A stretch of 64,000 nt of DNA, taken from NCBI GenBank assembly GCA_947586185.1, contig CANPXN010000010.1:1-64000 (forward strand), written 5' to 3'. Origin of the DNA: an uncultured Clostridia bacterium (GTDB lineage: Bacteria; Bacillota; Clostridia; Oscillospirales; Ruminococcaceae). Both the position numbers and the translations under genes were made by a program. Positions 11,087 to 21,772 of the stretch are shown in pieces; positions within the stretch are counted from its first letter, which is position 1, and each line of letters opens with the position of its first letter. Under the pieces are notes generated by a model. The model had not been told where the DNA came from. It searched no databases and worked only from the letters and a program-made list of their open reading frames with translations.

Positions 11087-11617
11087 TTATTGTAATTTAA
11101 GCTGCTCAGCAACAGCTTCAAGCTTGCCCTTTACGCTGTTGTCGATTTCAGAATTACCATATCTTATAATAAGTCCCCCCAGAATATCCGGGTCAACCCT
11201 TTCAATAAGCCTTACCTTCTTGCCGGACTTTTCCTCAAGCTTTGATATGAGCTTTTCTTTCAGCTCCGGCTTTAAAGCTGTACTTGTGGTAACAGTCATT
11301 TCCGCAATATTATTGCGTTCGTAATAAAGCTTATTAAATTCACTGGTAATCCTGTCAATATAGGATATTCTTCCCTTTTCCGTTACAAGACAAATAAAGT
11401 CAAAGACCATACTGTCATCGTTAAATACCTTCAAAAGCACTTCATGCTTTTCCTCAAAGGTAATTCCCGGGGACGACAGAAATTTAACGAAATCAGGATT
11501 ATCCTTAAATATATCATTATACTCATTCAGCAGAGAATGAACCTCATCAAAGGTATTTTCTTCTCCGCTGAGTTCAAAAAGCGCTGTTGAATAGAGCTTT
11601 CCTACATCACCTGTCAT
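11087..11617 (-). CDS. atpH: F-type ATP synthase delta subunit
   Basis: A 176-residue peripheral-stalk subunit (OSCP family). Its N-terminal helical bundle (YSTALFELSGEENTFDEV) binds the top of F1, and the C-terminal GGLIIRYGNSEIDNSVKGKL signature is present. It joins subunit b to the head. The start overlaps the atpF stop by 4 bp, which points to translational coupling. Confidence 0.95.
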   Translation of the reverse strand: MTGDVGKLYSTALFELSGEENTFDEVHSLLNEYNDIFKDNPDFVKFLSSPGITFEEKHEVLLKVFNDDSMVFDFICLVTEKGRISYIDRITSEFNKLYYERNNIAEMTVTTSTALKPELKEKLISKLEEKSGKKVRLIERVDPDILGGLIIRYGNSEIDNSVKGKLEAVAEQLKLQ

Positions 11618-12111
11618 TTCAGATCACCTACATTTTCAATGAAGTCGTTGATAAGGCGTTCGTTATCCTTTTCAGATATTTCCTTTTCAACAACCTTCTG
11701 TGCAACCAAAACTGCAAGCTCGGAAATTTCTCCTCTCAGTTCACTTTTAGCTCTCTTCTTTTCTCTTTCAATATCTTCTCCGGCCTTTGCCAATATTGCC
11801 GATGCTTCGCTTTTCGCTTCTGAGATAATTTCATCCGAACGCTGCTGAGCTTTCTTTGAAGCATTCTTGATCATTTCCGCAGACTCTTCCTTTGCTCCGG
11901 TCATAAGAGAGGAATATTCGCTCTCCAGCGACTTTGCGTGTTCAAGAGCCTCATCAGCCTTGCTATATGTGTCGGAAACTTCATTCTGACGTTCTTCTAA
12001 AATTTTATATACTCTTCCGAATAGAAAATGCTTAAACACCAGAAACAATATCAGCAGATTACAAAATGTAAATATAATCGTACCGATGTCAATGGATAAA
12101 AATTCCAGCAT
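11614..12111 (-). CDS. atpF: F-type ATP synthase b subunit
   Basis: A 165-residue stator subunit: one N-terminal membrane helix (IIFTFCNLLILFLVFKHFLF, about 12-31), then a long charged coiled coil rich in Ala, Glu and Lys. It holds F1 still against the rotor. It lies between atpE and atpH with a 4-bp overlap to the latter. Confidence 0.95.
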   Translation of the reverse strand: MLEFLSIDIGTIIFTFCNLLILFLVFKHFLFGRVYKILEERQNEVSDTYSKADEALEHAKSLESEYSSLMTGAKEESAEMIKNASKKAQQRSDEIISEAKSEASAILAKAGEDIEREKKRAKSELRGEISELAVLVAQKVVEKEISEKDNERLINDFIENVGDLK

Positions 12112-12146
12112 TTATACTCCTCCAGCTTATTATTTTTATTTTCAGC

Positions 12147-13189
<1,043 letters not shown>

Positions 13190-13203
<14 letters not shown>

Positions 13204-13585
13204 CAGACTTACCTCCCTTCCTGAATAATGTGCTTCCAGTATAAACCAGCTTTGGATAAAAATATGGCAGAACAGTTCCGACTGTATTTATAAAGCTCAG
13301 CTTCATTGAAATAACAATAATGACGCCGGTAACAAAAAGCCTGAAAAGATAACTCTTCATCATGAAAGACTGCGCCTTTGAGCCTCCGCTATTGACTATC
13401 CTTGCTACGGACCTATACAACAGATAAAGATTCACCATCATGCCAAATGTTCCAAGTAAAAGACCGGCAGCCATCCGAACTGTAAAGCCGATAAAAAACA
13501 CAGAAATCAGATAAGCAGCACAATCAAGAAAAATTGATCTCAATAAAATAAATTTAAGTTCATTATTAAAATCGCTCTTATTCAA
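13190..13585 (-). CDS. ATP synthase subunit I-like membrane protein
   Basis: A 131-residue protein with four hydrophobic segments (about 20-38, 39-58, 77-95 and 98-112), first in the atp operon. Size, position and topology match the AtpI/ATP synthase I family, which helps c-ring assembly or Mg2+ supply in other bacteria. Sequence identity within this family is low, so the call rests mostly on context. Confidence 0.75.
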
Positions 13586-13628
13586 CAGCTGCCCTCCAAT
13601 AAAGGTTTTTTAACTTATTTATCTTATA

Positions 13629-13656
13629 ATTATAGCACATTCTGTAAAAAAATCAA
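13629..13656 (-). promoter_or_regulatory. promoter of the atp operon
   Basis: TTGATT (13656-13651), a 16-nt spacer and TATAAT (13634-13629) with an extended TG before the -10 box, about 40 bp upstream of the atpI-like start on the minus strand. In the remaining 170 bp up to ptsI I see no gene and no clear promoter; an AGAATTTGTATG-type string near 13800 faintly resembles the ends of the dispersed repeat. Confidence 0.75.
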
Positions 13657-13826
13657 GTACTTTATCCCCATAAGGAAGCATTTTTAAAATTTTTTTCATA
13701 TTAAAATATTATTTCTGCATGACGAAAATATATACATTTTATTCCCTTTAGGCATAAATGAATAATAATAGCTTTGGTGGAAAAGCTTAATACATACATA
13801 CAAATTCTGAAAGGAATGAAAGCTGA

Positions 13827-15491
13827 ATGAAAATTATAAAGGGTAAAGGTGTAAGCAACGGTATTGCAATAGGTACGATCCACTTTTCCGGAGAAGATCA
13901 GGTAAATGTAAGAAGGGTCAGTACGGATAATTCAGAGCTTGAAATCTCACGTTTTGAAAGCGCAAGAGAGCTTGCGGTTTCGCAGCTCAAAGAGCTATTT
14001 AACAAAGCCGTAAAAGAAGTAGGCGAATCCAATGCACAGATATTCAGCATCCACCAGATGATGCTTGAGGACATGGACTATCTCGACTCGGTAAGAAATA
14101 TAATCAATACTCAGAAAGTAAACGCAGAATATGCAGTAGCAGTTACCTCTGATAACTTTGCGGCCATGTTTTCGGATATGGATGACGAGTATATGAAAGC
14201 ACGATCGGCGGATGTGAGGGATATTTCTGACAGAATAATTCGCAACCTGTCGAAGAAAAATTCTGAAAACAGCCTGTCCTCCGGAAAGAACCTTATTATC
14301 TGCGCTGACGACCTGACTCCCAGCGAAACCGTACAGATGGACAAAAGCTCAGTTATTGCATTTGTAACAAGAAAGGGCTCGGCAAATTCTCATACTGCTA
14401 TTCTTGCAAGAACAATGGCAATACCTGCAATAATCGGCGCAGGCAGTTCACTGGAAGAAGATCTTGAAGGAAGCTTTGCTATTATAAATGCGTTTACCGG
14501 GGAAATATTCATTGATCCAGACGAAGCAACTCTGTCGGAGCAGAAAGTAAAGCAAAAGAAATATCTTGAACACAAAGAACTGATAAAGCAGCAAAAGGGT
14601 AAGGAAAATATTACTGCTGACGGCAAAAAAATAGAGCTCTATGCAAATATAGGCAGCCTTTCCGACTTAGGCGAAGCGTTGAAAAACGATGCCGGAGGGA
14701 TAGGTCTTTTCAGAAGTGAATTTCTTTACCTTGAAAATAATGATTATCCAACTGAGGAATTTCAGTTTTCAGTATATAAAAAAGCTGCCGAAAGCATGGC
14801 TGGAAAGCCTGTTATAATCCGAACCATGGACATAGGTGCAGACAAGCAAATAGAATACTTTAATATACCCAAGGAGGAAAACCCTGCACTTGGCTGGAGA
14901 GCGCTGAGAATATGCCTTGACAGAAAAGAAATATTCAAAACCCAGCTGCGAGCCCTTTGCCGTGCAAGTGCGTTTGGAAACATACAGGTAATGTTCCCTA
15001 TGGTGGCATCTCTGTGGGAGGTTCGGGAGATAAAAGCAATCGTTGCTGAAGTTCAGGACAGCCTTAGAAAAGAAGGAGTAGAATTCAATGAAAAAATGGC
15101 TGTGGGAATAATGATCGAAACACCGGCTGCCGCTGTAATAAGCGATATTCTTGCACCTGAGGTGGATTTTTTCAGCATTGGAACTAACGACCTGACTCAG
15201 TACACCATCGCTGTCGACAGGCAAAACAGAAATCTTGAACGTTATTTTGACCCCTACCACCCGTCTGTGCTGAGGCTTATTGATATAACCGTTCAGAACG
15301 CCCACAAAAACGGTATATGGTGCGGTATCTGCGGCGAACTGGGCGGCGATATAAACATGACCGAAGCCTTTCTTGCAATGGGAATCGACGAGTTGTCAAT
15401 GGCTCCCGGAAGCATTCTTGAAATCAGAAAAAAAATCAGGGAAACAGATACAAGAAAAATTGATAAGGAAAAATATTTAAATGAGCATTAA
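13827..15491 (+). CDS. ptsI: phosphoenolpyruvate-protein phosphotransferase (enzyme I)
   Basis: A 554-residue, nearly full-length PTS enzyme I. It takes phosphate from PEP onto the histidine in GSANSHTAILAR and passes it to HPr. The PEP-binding barrel shows GGIGLFRSEFLYL, VIIRTMDIGADKQ, FFSIGTNDLTQYTIAVDR and the acid/base cysteine in WCGICGELGGD. An AAAGGAA ribosome site lies upstream. No HPr or sugar permease gene is in this window. The stop overlaps the next gene by 11 bp. Confidence 0.97.
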   Translation: MKIIKGKGVSNGIAIGTIHFSGEDQVNVRRVSTDNSELEISRFESARELAVSQLKELFNKAVKEVGESNAQIFSIHQMMLEDMDYLDSVRNIINTQKVNAEYAVAVTSDNFAAMFSDMDDEYMKARSADVRDISDRIIRNLSKKNSENSLSSGKNLIICADDLTPSETVQMDKSSVIAFVTRKGSANSHTAILARTMAIPAIIGAGSSLEEDLEGSFAIINAFTGEIFIDPDEATLSEQKVKQKKYLEHKELIKQQKGKENITADGKKIELYANIGSLSDLGEALKNDAGGIGLFRSEFLYLENNDYPTEEFQFSVYKKAAESMAGKPVIIRTMDIGADKQIEYFNIPKEENPALGWRALRICLDRKEIFKTQLRALCRASAFGNIQVMFPMVASLWEVREIKAIVAEVQDSLRKEGVEFNEKMAVGIMIETPAAAVISDILAPEVDFFSIGTNDLTQYTIAVDRQNRNLERYFDPYHPSVLRLIDITVQNAHKNGIWCGICGELGGDINMTEAFLAMGIDELSMAPGSILEIRKKIRETDTRKIDKEKYLNEH

Positions 15492-16299
15492 ACTGATTGC
15501 CCTCGACCTTGACGGAACCTTTCTGTCAAATGGTATGGACGTTTCACCACGCAATATAAACGCCGTTAAGCAGGCTGTCTCCAAAGGACTACACGTAGTA
15601 ATATGCACCGGCAGAGCCTTTGGTGAAATACCTGAAAGTGTAAGAAATATTAAAGAAATTGAATATTTTATAACCTCCAATGGAGCCTCTGTCACAAACG
15701 GGTGTGAAAAAATCATTTACTCAAATCCTATGCCGAGGGAAATAAGCGATATTGCAGTTGAAAAAATTTCACGTTCGGAATGCATGCTTGATCTGTATAT
15801 TGACAATAAGGCATACATGCAGGAAAGCCAGTCCCTATGCCTTGAAAAATATGGACTGACTGATAAGTTTTATAATATGCTTATAAATTCAAGGATCAAA
15901 GTAGAAGATATTAAAAAATTTTATCGGGAACAGAAAAGTCTTGTGGAAAAAATAAATCTGTTCTTTGCAGATATCAGTTACAGGGAGAAAGTTATCCGCA
16001 ATCTGAGTACCTTGTCCCCTACACCAAATATTACCTATTCACTAAGAAATAATCTTGAGATCACGTCCTCCACATGCAATAAGGGAAGCGGTCTTGAAAG
16101 CCTTTGCCGCATTCTTGATATTGACCGCTCTGAGGTCATGGCTGTGGGAGACAGCGATAATGATCTTTCCATGCTTAAATTTGCAGGATATTCCTTCGCC
16201 ATGGGCAACGCTCCTGACTATATAAAGGATGCCGCCATATATGAAACTGATTCATGTATAGATGATGGCGTAGCAGCAGCCATAGAATGGTTTGCTTAA
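15481..16299 (+). CDS. Cof-type HAD-superfamily phosphatase
   Basis: A 272-residue HAD hydrolase of the Cof/YidA kind. Motif I is ALDLDGTFL, motif II lies in VVICTGRAF, the cap domain spans about 80-190, and motif IV is MAVGDSDNDLSML. Relatives dephosphorylate sugar phosphates and nucleotides in the cytosol; the substrate here cannot be read from sequence. It is translationally coupled to ptsI through an 11-bp overlap, hinting at a link to sugar uptake (inference). Confidence 0.93.
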   Translation: MSIKLIALDLDGTFLSNGMDVSPRNINAVKQAVSKGLHVVICTGRAFGEIPESVRNIKEIEYFITSNGASVTNGCEKIIYSNPMPREISDIAVEKISRSECMLDLYIDNKAYMQESQSLCLEKYGLTDKFYNMLINSRIKVEDIKKFYREQKSLVEKINLFFADISYREKVIRNLSTLSPTPNITYSLRNNLEITSSTCNKGSGLESLCRILDIDRSEVMAVGDSDNDLSMLKFAGYSFAMGNAPDYIKDAAIYETDSCIDDGVAAAIEWFA

Positions 16300-16331
16300 A
16301 TAAATAGTTCAAAAATATTTTTATAAAATAC

Positions 16332-16360
16332 TTGACAATAATAAATAACCACTGTATAAT
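16332..16360 (+). promoter_or_regulatory. consensus sigma-A promoter
   Basis: TTGACA (16332-16337), a 17-nt spacer and TATAAT (16355-16360). It is followed by a partly palindromic GGAAATTAATTCC tract (16370-16382) that could be an operator. It drives the exported-protein pair downstream. Confidence 0.85.
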
Positions 16361-16453
16361 AAAAGCATAGGAAATTAATTCCATGGAAATTCACTTCCTT
16401 ATAGCAAAATTTGTTTTTAATAAGTTATTATTTAAAAATAGGAGATGAAAAAA

Positions 16454-16999
16454 TTGAAAAGCAAATTGAAAAAATTTGTGTCTGGAGCTATGATTGCTTT
16501 AACACTTTCAGTCAACACATTAAGCATTCCAGCCAGCGCCTACTCTGCTACAAGAACAATTGATAATGATTCAATTGCAAGCGGTTATGGTAACACAAAT
16601 GGAGGCAATGCGTATTCGTATTTAAAAGCAAACTCATTGTACAATGGTGATGCAAGAATTGCTTCAAGCTCAAAATCATCATGCAGCTACTATTGGAAGT
16701 ATCCATCAATGGGCGCAAATGCTACTTCTTGTAGATGCACAATTAAAGTGTATTTGAATCATGCAAATTTCACAGATCCTTCCGCTGCATATTACGTTCA
16801 GTTATCTAATACACAAAGTAATCGAGTTGGTTATCTTAATCAAGAAAAAGCACCAGCAGGGTGGATATCTGTAGCAAAAACTTTGAGTCCACTTCCAGAG
16901 GGTTCATATTATACATCAAAACATGCTTTTGTAGAACCATCAGGAACAAAAGGTAAGAATACCGGTGCTGATGCAATACAAGTTTTATTGTCATCATAA
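16454..16999 (+). CDS. secreted protein of unknown function
   Basis: About 181 residues. An ATG at 16445 is in frame, but GGAG touches it directly; the TTG at 16454 has the same GGAG at 9 nt and is my choice. The N-terminus is a classical signal peptide: Lys-rich, then GAMIALTLSVNTLS, then a likely cut after PASA. The mature part is rich in Ser, Tyr, Asn and Ala, with an SSSKSSCSYYWKYP stretch, two close Cys in TSCRC and no anchor motif, so it is probably released. I recognise no family. It has its own strong promoter and sits 13 bp before another exported protein. Confidence 0.75.
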   Translation: MKSKLKKFVSGAMIALTLSVNTLSIPASAYSATRTIDNDSIASGYGNTNGGNAYSYLKANSLYNGDARIASSSKSSCSYYWKYPSMGANATSCRCTIKVYLNHANFTDPSAAYYVQLSNTQSNRVGYLNQEKAPAGWISVAKTLSPLPEGSYYTSKHAFVEPSGTKGKNTGADAIQVLLSS

Positions 17000-17012
17000 A
17001 AAGGAGAATATT

Positions 17013-17999
17013 ATGAATATAAAAAATAATATAACAACAATTGCTGCTATCGCAGCCGTCGTAAGCCTTGCTACCACAGGCTTTATCGCCTATGCTTTAA
17101 ACACAGATAAAAACGAAATAAAAACTATCAAAAGCCCGGCAGCATCCGTAACAGAGCCTGCAACAGAGGCAGCAACAGCGACCGTAAATATACCTAAAGC
17201 AACTGGAAGAAAGCTTGAAACGGCAGTAAGCAGCAGCTCTGCAACAAAGGACGACATATATCATATTATGCTTAACAGCATAGACTATTATGATAAGGTT
17301 TCGGGCACTGTATATTTCCCGGCTAATGATACATGCAACAAAATAGAATTCCAGACCGTTTTGTCGGAATCAAAAGCATTCTTCCGCCATACCCAGTATA
17401 ATGCTGATATGAGTAAATCCGTCAGCATGGATGCTGTTGATTCCATGGCAGATACAAATGACATTATATATGACACGGAAATGTACTGCGACGGCGAAAG
17501 CTCCTGCATCAGTGTAGACAATACAGAAAAAACCTACGCTTCAAATCCGGGGTATGTTATAACGCTTGATTCCGTGCTGGATATACCGGATGATGAAAGA
17601 ATCACTATGGAAAGCGATGGCAATCCGTGTTATAACTTAAGAACAAATCCTACTAATGTGCCTGAGGCAAGTATCAGCTTGTTCCCTCAGGAAATGACTT
17701 TCGGATTTCTGAAAAATAAAGAGCTTTGGGATATAGAGGGCATTGAAAAGTATGACGGCAAAGAGTGTTACCATATTACAGGTAAGACAGAAGAAGAATA
17801 CGGAAACAAACTGAATGTGTCAAAATTTGATTTTATGGTCGATGTAAATACAGGCGTTTTATTACAGTATATGGGATATGATGAAATCGGTAATATCAGC
17901 GATTATATGTATACTGACGGTATTTCTTTTGAAGACAGTGCAGAAAACGTAAAAGCCTTTTCTGAAAATCTGATTACAAGCTATAAGTGTATGGACTAA
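17013..17999 (+). CDS. exported or membrane-anchored protein of unknown function
   Basis: A 328-residue protein. AAGGAG precedes the ATG at 17013; the longer frame upstream overlaps the previous gene and is not needed. One hydrophobic segment (about 6-28, TIAAIAAVVSLATTGFIAYA) acts as a signal or anchor without a lipobox Cys. It is followed by a Thr/Ala/Glu-rich linker and an acidic domain with many Asp and Tyr and a repeated beta-like pattern (EFQTVLSESKAFF, KFDFMVDVNTGVLLQYMGYD). That pattern resembles LolA/outer-membrane-carrier-like folds used by Firmicute surface lipoproteins (weak inference). Probably cotranscribed with the preceding secreted protein. Confidence 0.75.
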   Translation: MNIKNNITTIAAIAAVVSLATTGFIAYALNTDKNEIKTIKSPAASVTEPATEAATATVNIPKATGRKLETAVSSSSATKDDIYHIMLNSIDYYDKVSGTVYFPANDTCNKIEFQTVLSESKAFFRHTQYNADMSKSVSMDAVDSMADTNDIIYDTEMYCDGESSCISVDNTEKTYASNPGYVITLDSVLDIPDDERITMESDGNPCYNLRTNPTNVPEASISLFPQEMTFGFLKNKELWDIEGIEKYDGKECYHITGKTEEEYGNKLNVSKFDFMVDVNTGVLLQYMGYDEIGNISDYMYTDGISFEDSAENVKAFSENLITSYKCMD

Positions 18000-18068
18000 A
18001 TAATGTTACTAATCTTTAAATAGACTTTGTCTGTATGTTTATAGAAGAATAGTATAAAACATAAATTT

Positions 18069-18105
18069 AACAGCTCCCTCATAAAAACTTGAGGGAGCTG
18101 TTTTT
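18069..18105 (+). terminator. terminator of the exported-protein pair
   Basis: AACAGCTCCCTC and GAGGGAGCTGTT form a perfect 12-bp stem with a 10-nt loop, followed by TTTTT on the plus strand. Confidence 0.9.
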
Positions 18106-18106
18106 G

Positions 18107-18139
18107 AAAAAACCGGCATCTCAAAATGAAATGCCGGTT
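18107..18139 (-). terminator. terminator of the hydrogenase operon
   Basis: AACCGGCAT/ATGCCGGTT stem followed by a T-run in minus-strand reading, 12 bp after the hydA stop. It sits back to back with the plus-strand terminator. Confidence 0.85.
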
Positions 18140-18151
18140 TAAATTTATTTA

Positions 18152-19915
18152 TCAGTTAACTGATCTCTTTACATATGTTGTGTGGAGAAGTTCATGAGCC
18201 TTATGGCTGCCAGGTTCGCCAAGATATGTCGCATAAAGTTCCTTGATAACAGGATTTTCATGTGACTTTCTGATAGCGTTCTTTTCATCCAGATTATAAA
18301 GAACCTTAGCTCTCATCTCTCTGATATCATTGAAGTTTCTTACACTTGCATGAACCTGAGGCTGACCGCCGCCGTTTACACAGCCGCCAGGACATCCCAT
18401 GATTTCAATGAACTGGTAGTCAGCTTCGCCACTCTGAACCTTTTTAAGAAGCTCTCTTGCATTTGCAAGTCCGCTTGCAACAGCAACCTTAACATCCATG
18501 CCTGCAACATTATAAGTAGCTTCCTTAATGCCTTCAACGCCTCTTACATCTGTAAAGTTAACATCAGCAAGCTCTTCGCCTGTAAGTGTTTCAACAGCTG
18601 TTCTGAGGGCAGCCTCCATAACGCCGCCTGTAGCGCCGAAGATTACGCCGGCACCAGTACCGATACCCAGCGGATCATCGTATTTTTCATCAGGAAGTGC
18701 ATTAAAGTTGATGCCTGCACGCTCGATCATTCTACCAAGCTCTCTTGTTGTAAGTGCAATATCAACATCAGCCATTCCATCTCTTCCTTCGTCGTCACGG
18801 CCGATCTCAAACTTCTTAGCTGTACATGGCATAATACTTACGCTTACAATATCCTTAGGATCAATGCCTTCTTTTTCAGCATAGTATGACTTAACAATAG
18901 CTCCGAACATCTGCTGAGGTGACTTACATGATGAAAGATTCTCAGTCATATCAGGGAAATAATGCTCGCAGTATTTAACCCATCCAGGTGAGCATGAAGT
19001 AATAAGAGGAAGCTTTCCGCCGTTCTTTACTCTATCTATAAACTCGTTAGCTTCTTCCATGATAGTAAGGTCGGCTGAAAAGTCTGTATCGAACACCTTG
19101 TCGAATCCAAGACGTCTGAGAGCTGCAACCATTTTACCCTCAACGTCAGTACCGATAGGATAACCGAAACATTCGCCAAGACCTGCTCTTACAGCCGGAG
19201 CTGTCTGAACAATGACATGCTTTGTAGGGTCTGCAATTGCCTCAAATACCTGTGTGGTATAATCCTTTTCTGAAATTGCGCCTGTAGGACATACAGCGAT
19301 ACACTGACCACAGGATACGCAGCTTGTTTCGCCAAGTCCCATTTCAAATGCACTTGTGATAGAAGTCTTGAATCCACGTTCATTAGCGCCGATAACGCCT
19401 ATACCCTGAACCTTTTCGCATACTGCTGTGCAGCGTCTGCAAAGTACGCACTTATTGTTATCACGGTACATATGTGCAGCGGAATTGTCGATTTCATATT
19501 TAACCTTTTCGCCCTCATATGCGCACTCGTCGTCAACCTTCATATCCTTACAGAGCTTCTGAAGCTCGCAGTTTCCGCTTCTTACGCATGACAGACACTT
19601 TCTGTCGTGAGTTGAAAGGATAAGCTCAAGAGTTTTTCTTCTTGAATCTATTACCTTAGGAGAGTTAGTGCTTACCTCCATGCCCTCGCTTACAGGATAA
19701 ACGCATGACGCAACAAGTCTCTTAGGACCAAGAGCCGGTCCACGCATTTCCTGTGCTTCAACGACACAGATACGGCAGGCGCCGATTTCATTGATATCCT
19801 TCAAGAAACAAAGTGTAGGAATATCAATATGAGCACTGTGAGCAGCTTCAAGAATGGTTGTACCCTTAGGTACAGAAACTGCCATGCCATTTATTTTAAG
19901 ATTTATATTTTCCAT
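18152..19915 (-). CDS. hydA: NADH-dependent [FeFe] hydrogenase catalytic subunit
   Basis: I set the start at the ATG at 19915 (MENINLKINGM, 587 residues), behind GGAGG; a longer frame begins at 19933. Domains in order are an N-terminal [2Fe-2S] ferredoxin fold (CRICVVEA), a His-Cys [4Fe-4S] region, a 2x[4Fe-4S] ferredoxin (CVLCRRCTAVC and CVSCGQCIAVC), and the H-cluster domain with TSCSPGW, MPCTAKKFE and GCPGGCVNGGGQP. A small C-terminal domain ends the protein. It reduces protons to H2 in the cytosol, with HndA and HndC supplying electrons from NADH, probably by confurcation with ferredoxin. Confidence 0.97.
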   Translation of the reverse strand: MENINLKINGMAVSVPKGTTILEAAHSAHIDIPTLCFLKDINEIGACRICVVEAQEMRGPALGPKRLVASCVYPVSEGMEVSTNSPKVIDSRRKTLELILSTHDRKCLSCVRSGNCELQKLCKDMKVDDECAYEGEKVKYEIDNSAAHMYRDNNKCVLCRRCTAVCEKVQGIGVIGANERGFKTSITSAFEMGLGETSCVSCGQCIAVCPTGAISEKDYTTQVFEAIADPTKHVIVQTAPAVRAGLGECFGYPIGTDVEGKMVAALRRLGFDKVFDTDFSADLTIMEEANEFIDRVKNGGKLPLITSCSPGWVKYCEHYFPDMTENLSSCKSPQQMFGAIVKSYYAEKEGIDPKDIVSVSIMPCTAKKFEIGRDDEGRDGMADVDIALTTRELGRMIERAGINFNALPDEKYDDPLGIGTGAGVIFGATGGVMEAALRTAVETLTGEELADVNFTDVRGVEGIKEATYNVAGMDVKVAVASGLANARELLKKVQSGEADYQFIEIMGCPGGCVNGGGQPQVHASVRNFNDIREMRAKVLYNLDEKNAIRKSHENPVIKELYATYLGEPGSHKAHELLHTTYVKRSVN

Positions 19916-19933
19916 ATTTAGCTTCCTCCGCAA

Positions 19934-21727
19934 TTATTTCTTAGTGATAGCGCCGAACTTACATTTTTCCATACAAGCACCGCACTTGAGACATTTTGAC
20001 TTGTCAATAACATGCGGATTCTTAACAGTACCAGAAATAGCACCAGCAGGACATACTCTTGAACAAGCAGTACAGCCCTTACACTTGTCAGGATCAATTT
20101 CAAAGCTCAACAGGCTCTTACATACGCCGGCAGGACATTTTTTGTCAACTACATGGGCGATATACTCATCTCTAAAGTAGCGAAGTGTTGAAAGTACCGG
20201 GTTAGGAGCTGTCTGTCCCAGTCCGCAAAGTGCATTTGCCTTTATGTAGTAGCACAGCTCTTCAAGCTTGTCTATATCTTCAAGTGTAGCATTACCCTTT
20301 GTGATCTTGTCAAGCATTTCGTACATACGCTTTGTACCTACACGGCAAGGTGTACATTTACCGCAGGATTCATCTACTGTAAATTCAAGGAAGAACTTAG
20401 CAATATCAACCATACAGTTGTCTTCGTCCATAACGATAAGTCCGCCTGAACCCATCATTGAGCCAATGCCAATAAGGTTATCATAGTCGATCGGAATATC
20501 CATATGTTCAGCCGGGATACATCCGCCTGAAGGACCGCCTGTCTGAGCAGCCTTGAACTTCTTTCCATTCGGAATACCGCCGCCGATCTCCTCGATAACG
20601 GTTCTAAGTGTTGTACCCATAGGAACTTCAACAAGACCTGTGTTGTGGATCTTACCGCCGAGAGCAAATACCTTTGTACCCTTTGACTTTTCAGTACCCA
20701 TTGAAGCAAACCAGTCTGCTCCGTTAAGAATGATCTGCGGAATATTTGCATATGTTTCAACGTTGTTGAGAATTGTCGGCTTCTGGAAAAGACCTTTTTC
20801 AGCCGGGAACGGAGGACGTGGACGAGGCTCACCTCTGTTGCCTTCGATAGATGTCATAAGAGCTGTTTCCTCACCGCATACAAAAGCGCCTGCGCCAAGT
20901 CTCAGACCAATATCGAATGAGAAATCTGTTCCAAAGATATTCTTTCCGAGGAGTCCGTATTCTCTTGCCTGATTAATAGCAATTTCAAGACGCTGTACAG
21001 CAATAGGATATTCTGCACGAACGTAAATATATCCCTGTGTAGCTCCGATAGCATAGCCAGCAATAGCCATAGCCTCCAATACTACATGCGGGTCACCCTC
21101 AAGAACTGAACGATCCATAAATGCGCCCGGGTCACCTTCATCGGCGTTACAGCAAACATACTTCTGGTCTGCGTCCTTTACGATATTTCTTGCAAGCTTC
21201 CACTTCATACCTGTAGGGAAACCGCCGCCGCCTCTACCACGGAGTCCGCTGTCGAGAATAGTCTGGATAACATCGTCAGGCTGCATCTGAGTCAGAACCT
21301 TTGCCAAAGCCTGATAACCGTCTCTGCCAATATATTCTTCAATATTTTCAGGATTGATAACGCCGCAGTTTCTCAGCGCAATACGGTGCTGATTCTTATA
21401 AAAGTCCGTGTCGTTAAGGGACTTGATACCGTCGTCTGTAACAGTTTCCTGATAAACAAGTCTGCTTACTATTCTGCCCTTCAAAAGGTGTTCTGAAACG
21501 ATTTCCGGAATATCCTCAGGCTTAACCATTGAGTAGAAAGTACCCTCCGGATAAACGATCATAATCGGACCTAAAGCACAAAGTCCGAAGCAACCGGTTT
21601 TAACAACCTGAACTTCTGAAGAAAGACCATTTTTTTCAATCTCTGTTCTGAGCGCTTCTTCGATTTTAGCGCTGCCTGAAGAAGTACAGCCTGTACCACC
21701 GCAAATTAATACATGAGAACGATACAT
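19934..21727 (-). CDS. hndC: hydrogenase NADH-oxidising subunit (NuoF-like)
   Basis: A 597-residue flavoprotein. Domains in order are an N-terminal thioredoxin-like [2Fe-2S] module (CGGTGCTSSGS, TGCFGLC), a NuoF-type FMN/NADH core (GLRGRGGGGFPTGMKWK, VCGEETALMTSIEGNRG), an SLBB segment, a [4Fe-4S] site ESCGKCTPCRVG, and a C-terminal 2x[4Fe-4S] ferredoxin (CKGCTACSRVCPAG, CLKCGACMEKC). It feeds NADH electrons to HydA, and this composition is what electron-bifurcating trimeric hydrogenases use. It lies 18 bp before hydA. Confidence 0.96.
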   Translation of the reverse strand: MYRSHVLICGGTGCTSSGSAKIEEALRTEIEKNGLSSEVQVVKTGCFGLCALGPIMIVYPEGTFYSMVKPEDIPEIVSEHLLKGRIVSRLVYQETVTDDGIKSLNDTDFYKNQHRIALRNCGVINPENIEEYIGRDGYQALAKVLTQMQPDDVIQTILDSGLRGRGGGGFPTGMKWKLARNIVKDADQKYVCCNADEGDPGAFMDRSVLEGDPHVVLEAMAIAGYAIGATQGYIYVRAEYPIAVQRLEIAINQAREYGLLGKNIFGTDFSFDIGLRLGAGAFVCGEETALMTSIEGNRGEPRPRPPFPAEKGLFQKPTILNNVETYANIPQIILNGADWFASMGTEKSKGTKVFALGGKIHNTGLVEVPMGTTLRTVIEEIGGGIPNGKKFKAAQTGGPSGGCIPAEHMDIPIDYDNLIGIGSMMGSGGLIVMDEDNCMVDIAKFFLEFTVDESCGKCTPCRVGTKRMYEMLDKITKGNATLEDIDKLEELCYYIKANALCGLGQTAPNPVLSTLRYFRDEYIAHVVDKKCPAGVCKSLLSFEIDPDKCKGCTACSRVCPAGAISGTVKNPHVIDKSKCLKCGACMEKCKFGAITKK

Positions 21728-21772
21728 AAATTCAAATTCCTTTCAGCTTGCCATATCTGGCAGCAAATTATT

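Noticed and set aside
13701-13883. 60-codon minus-strand frame before ptsI
   Set aside because: It overlaps the ptsI ribosome site and start on the opposite strand and shows no protein-like composition.
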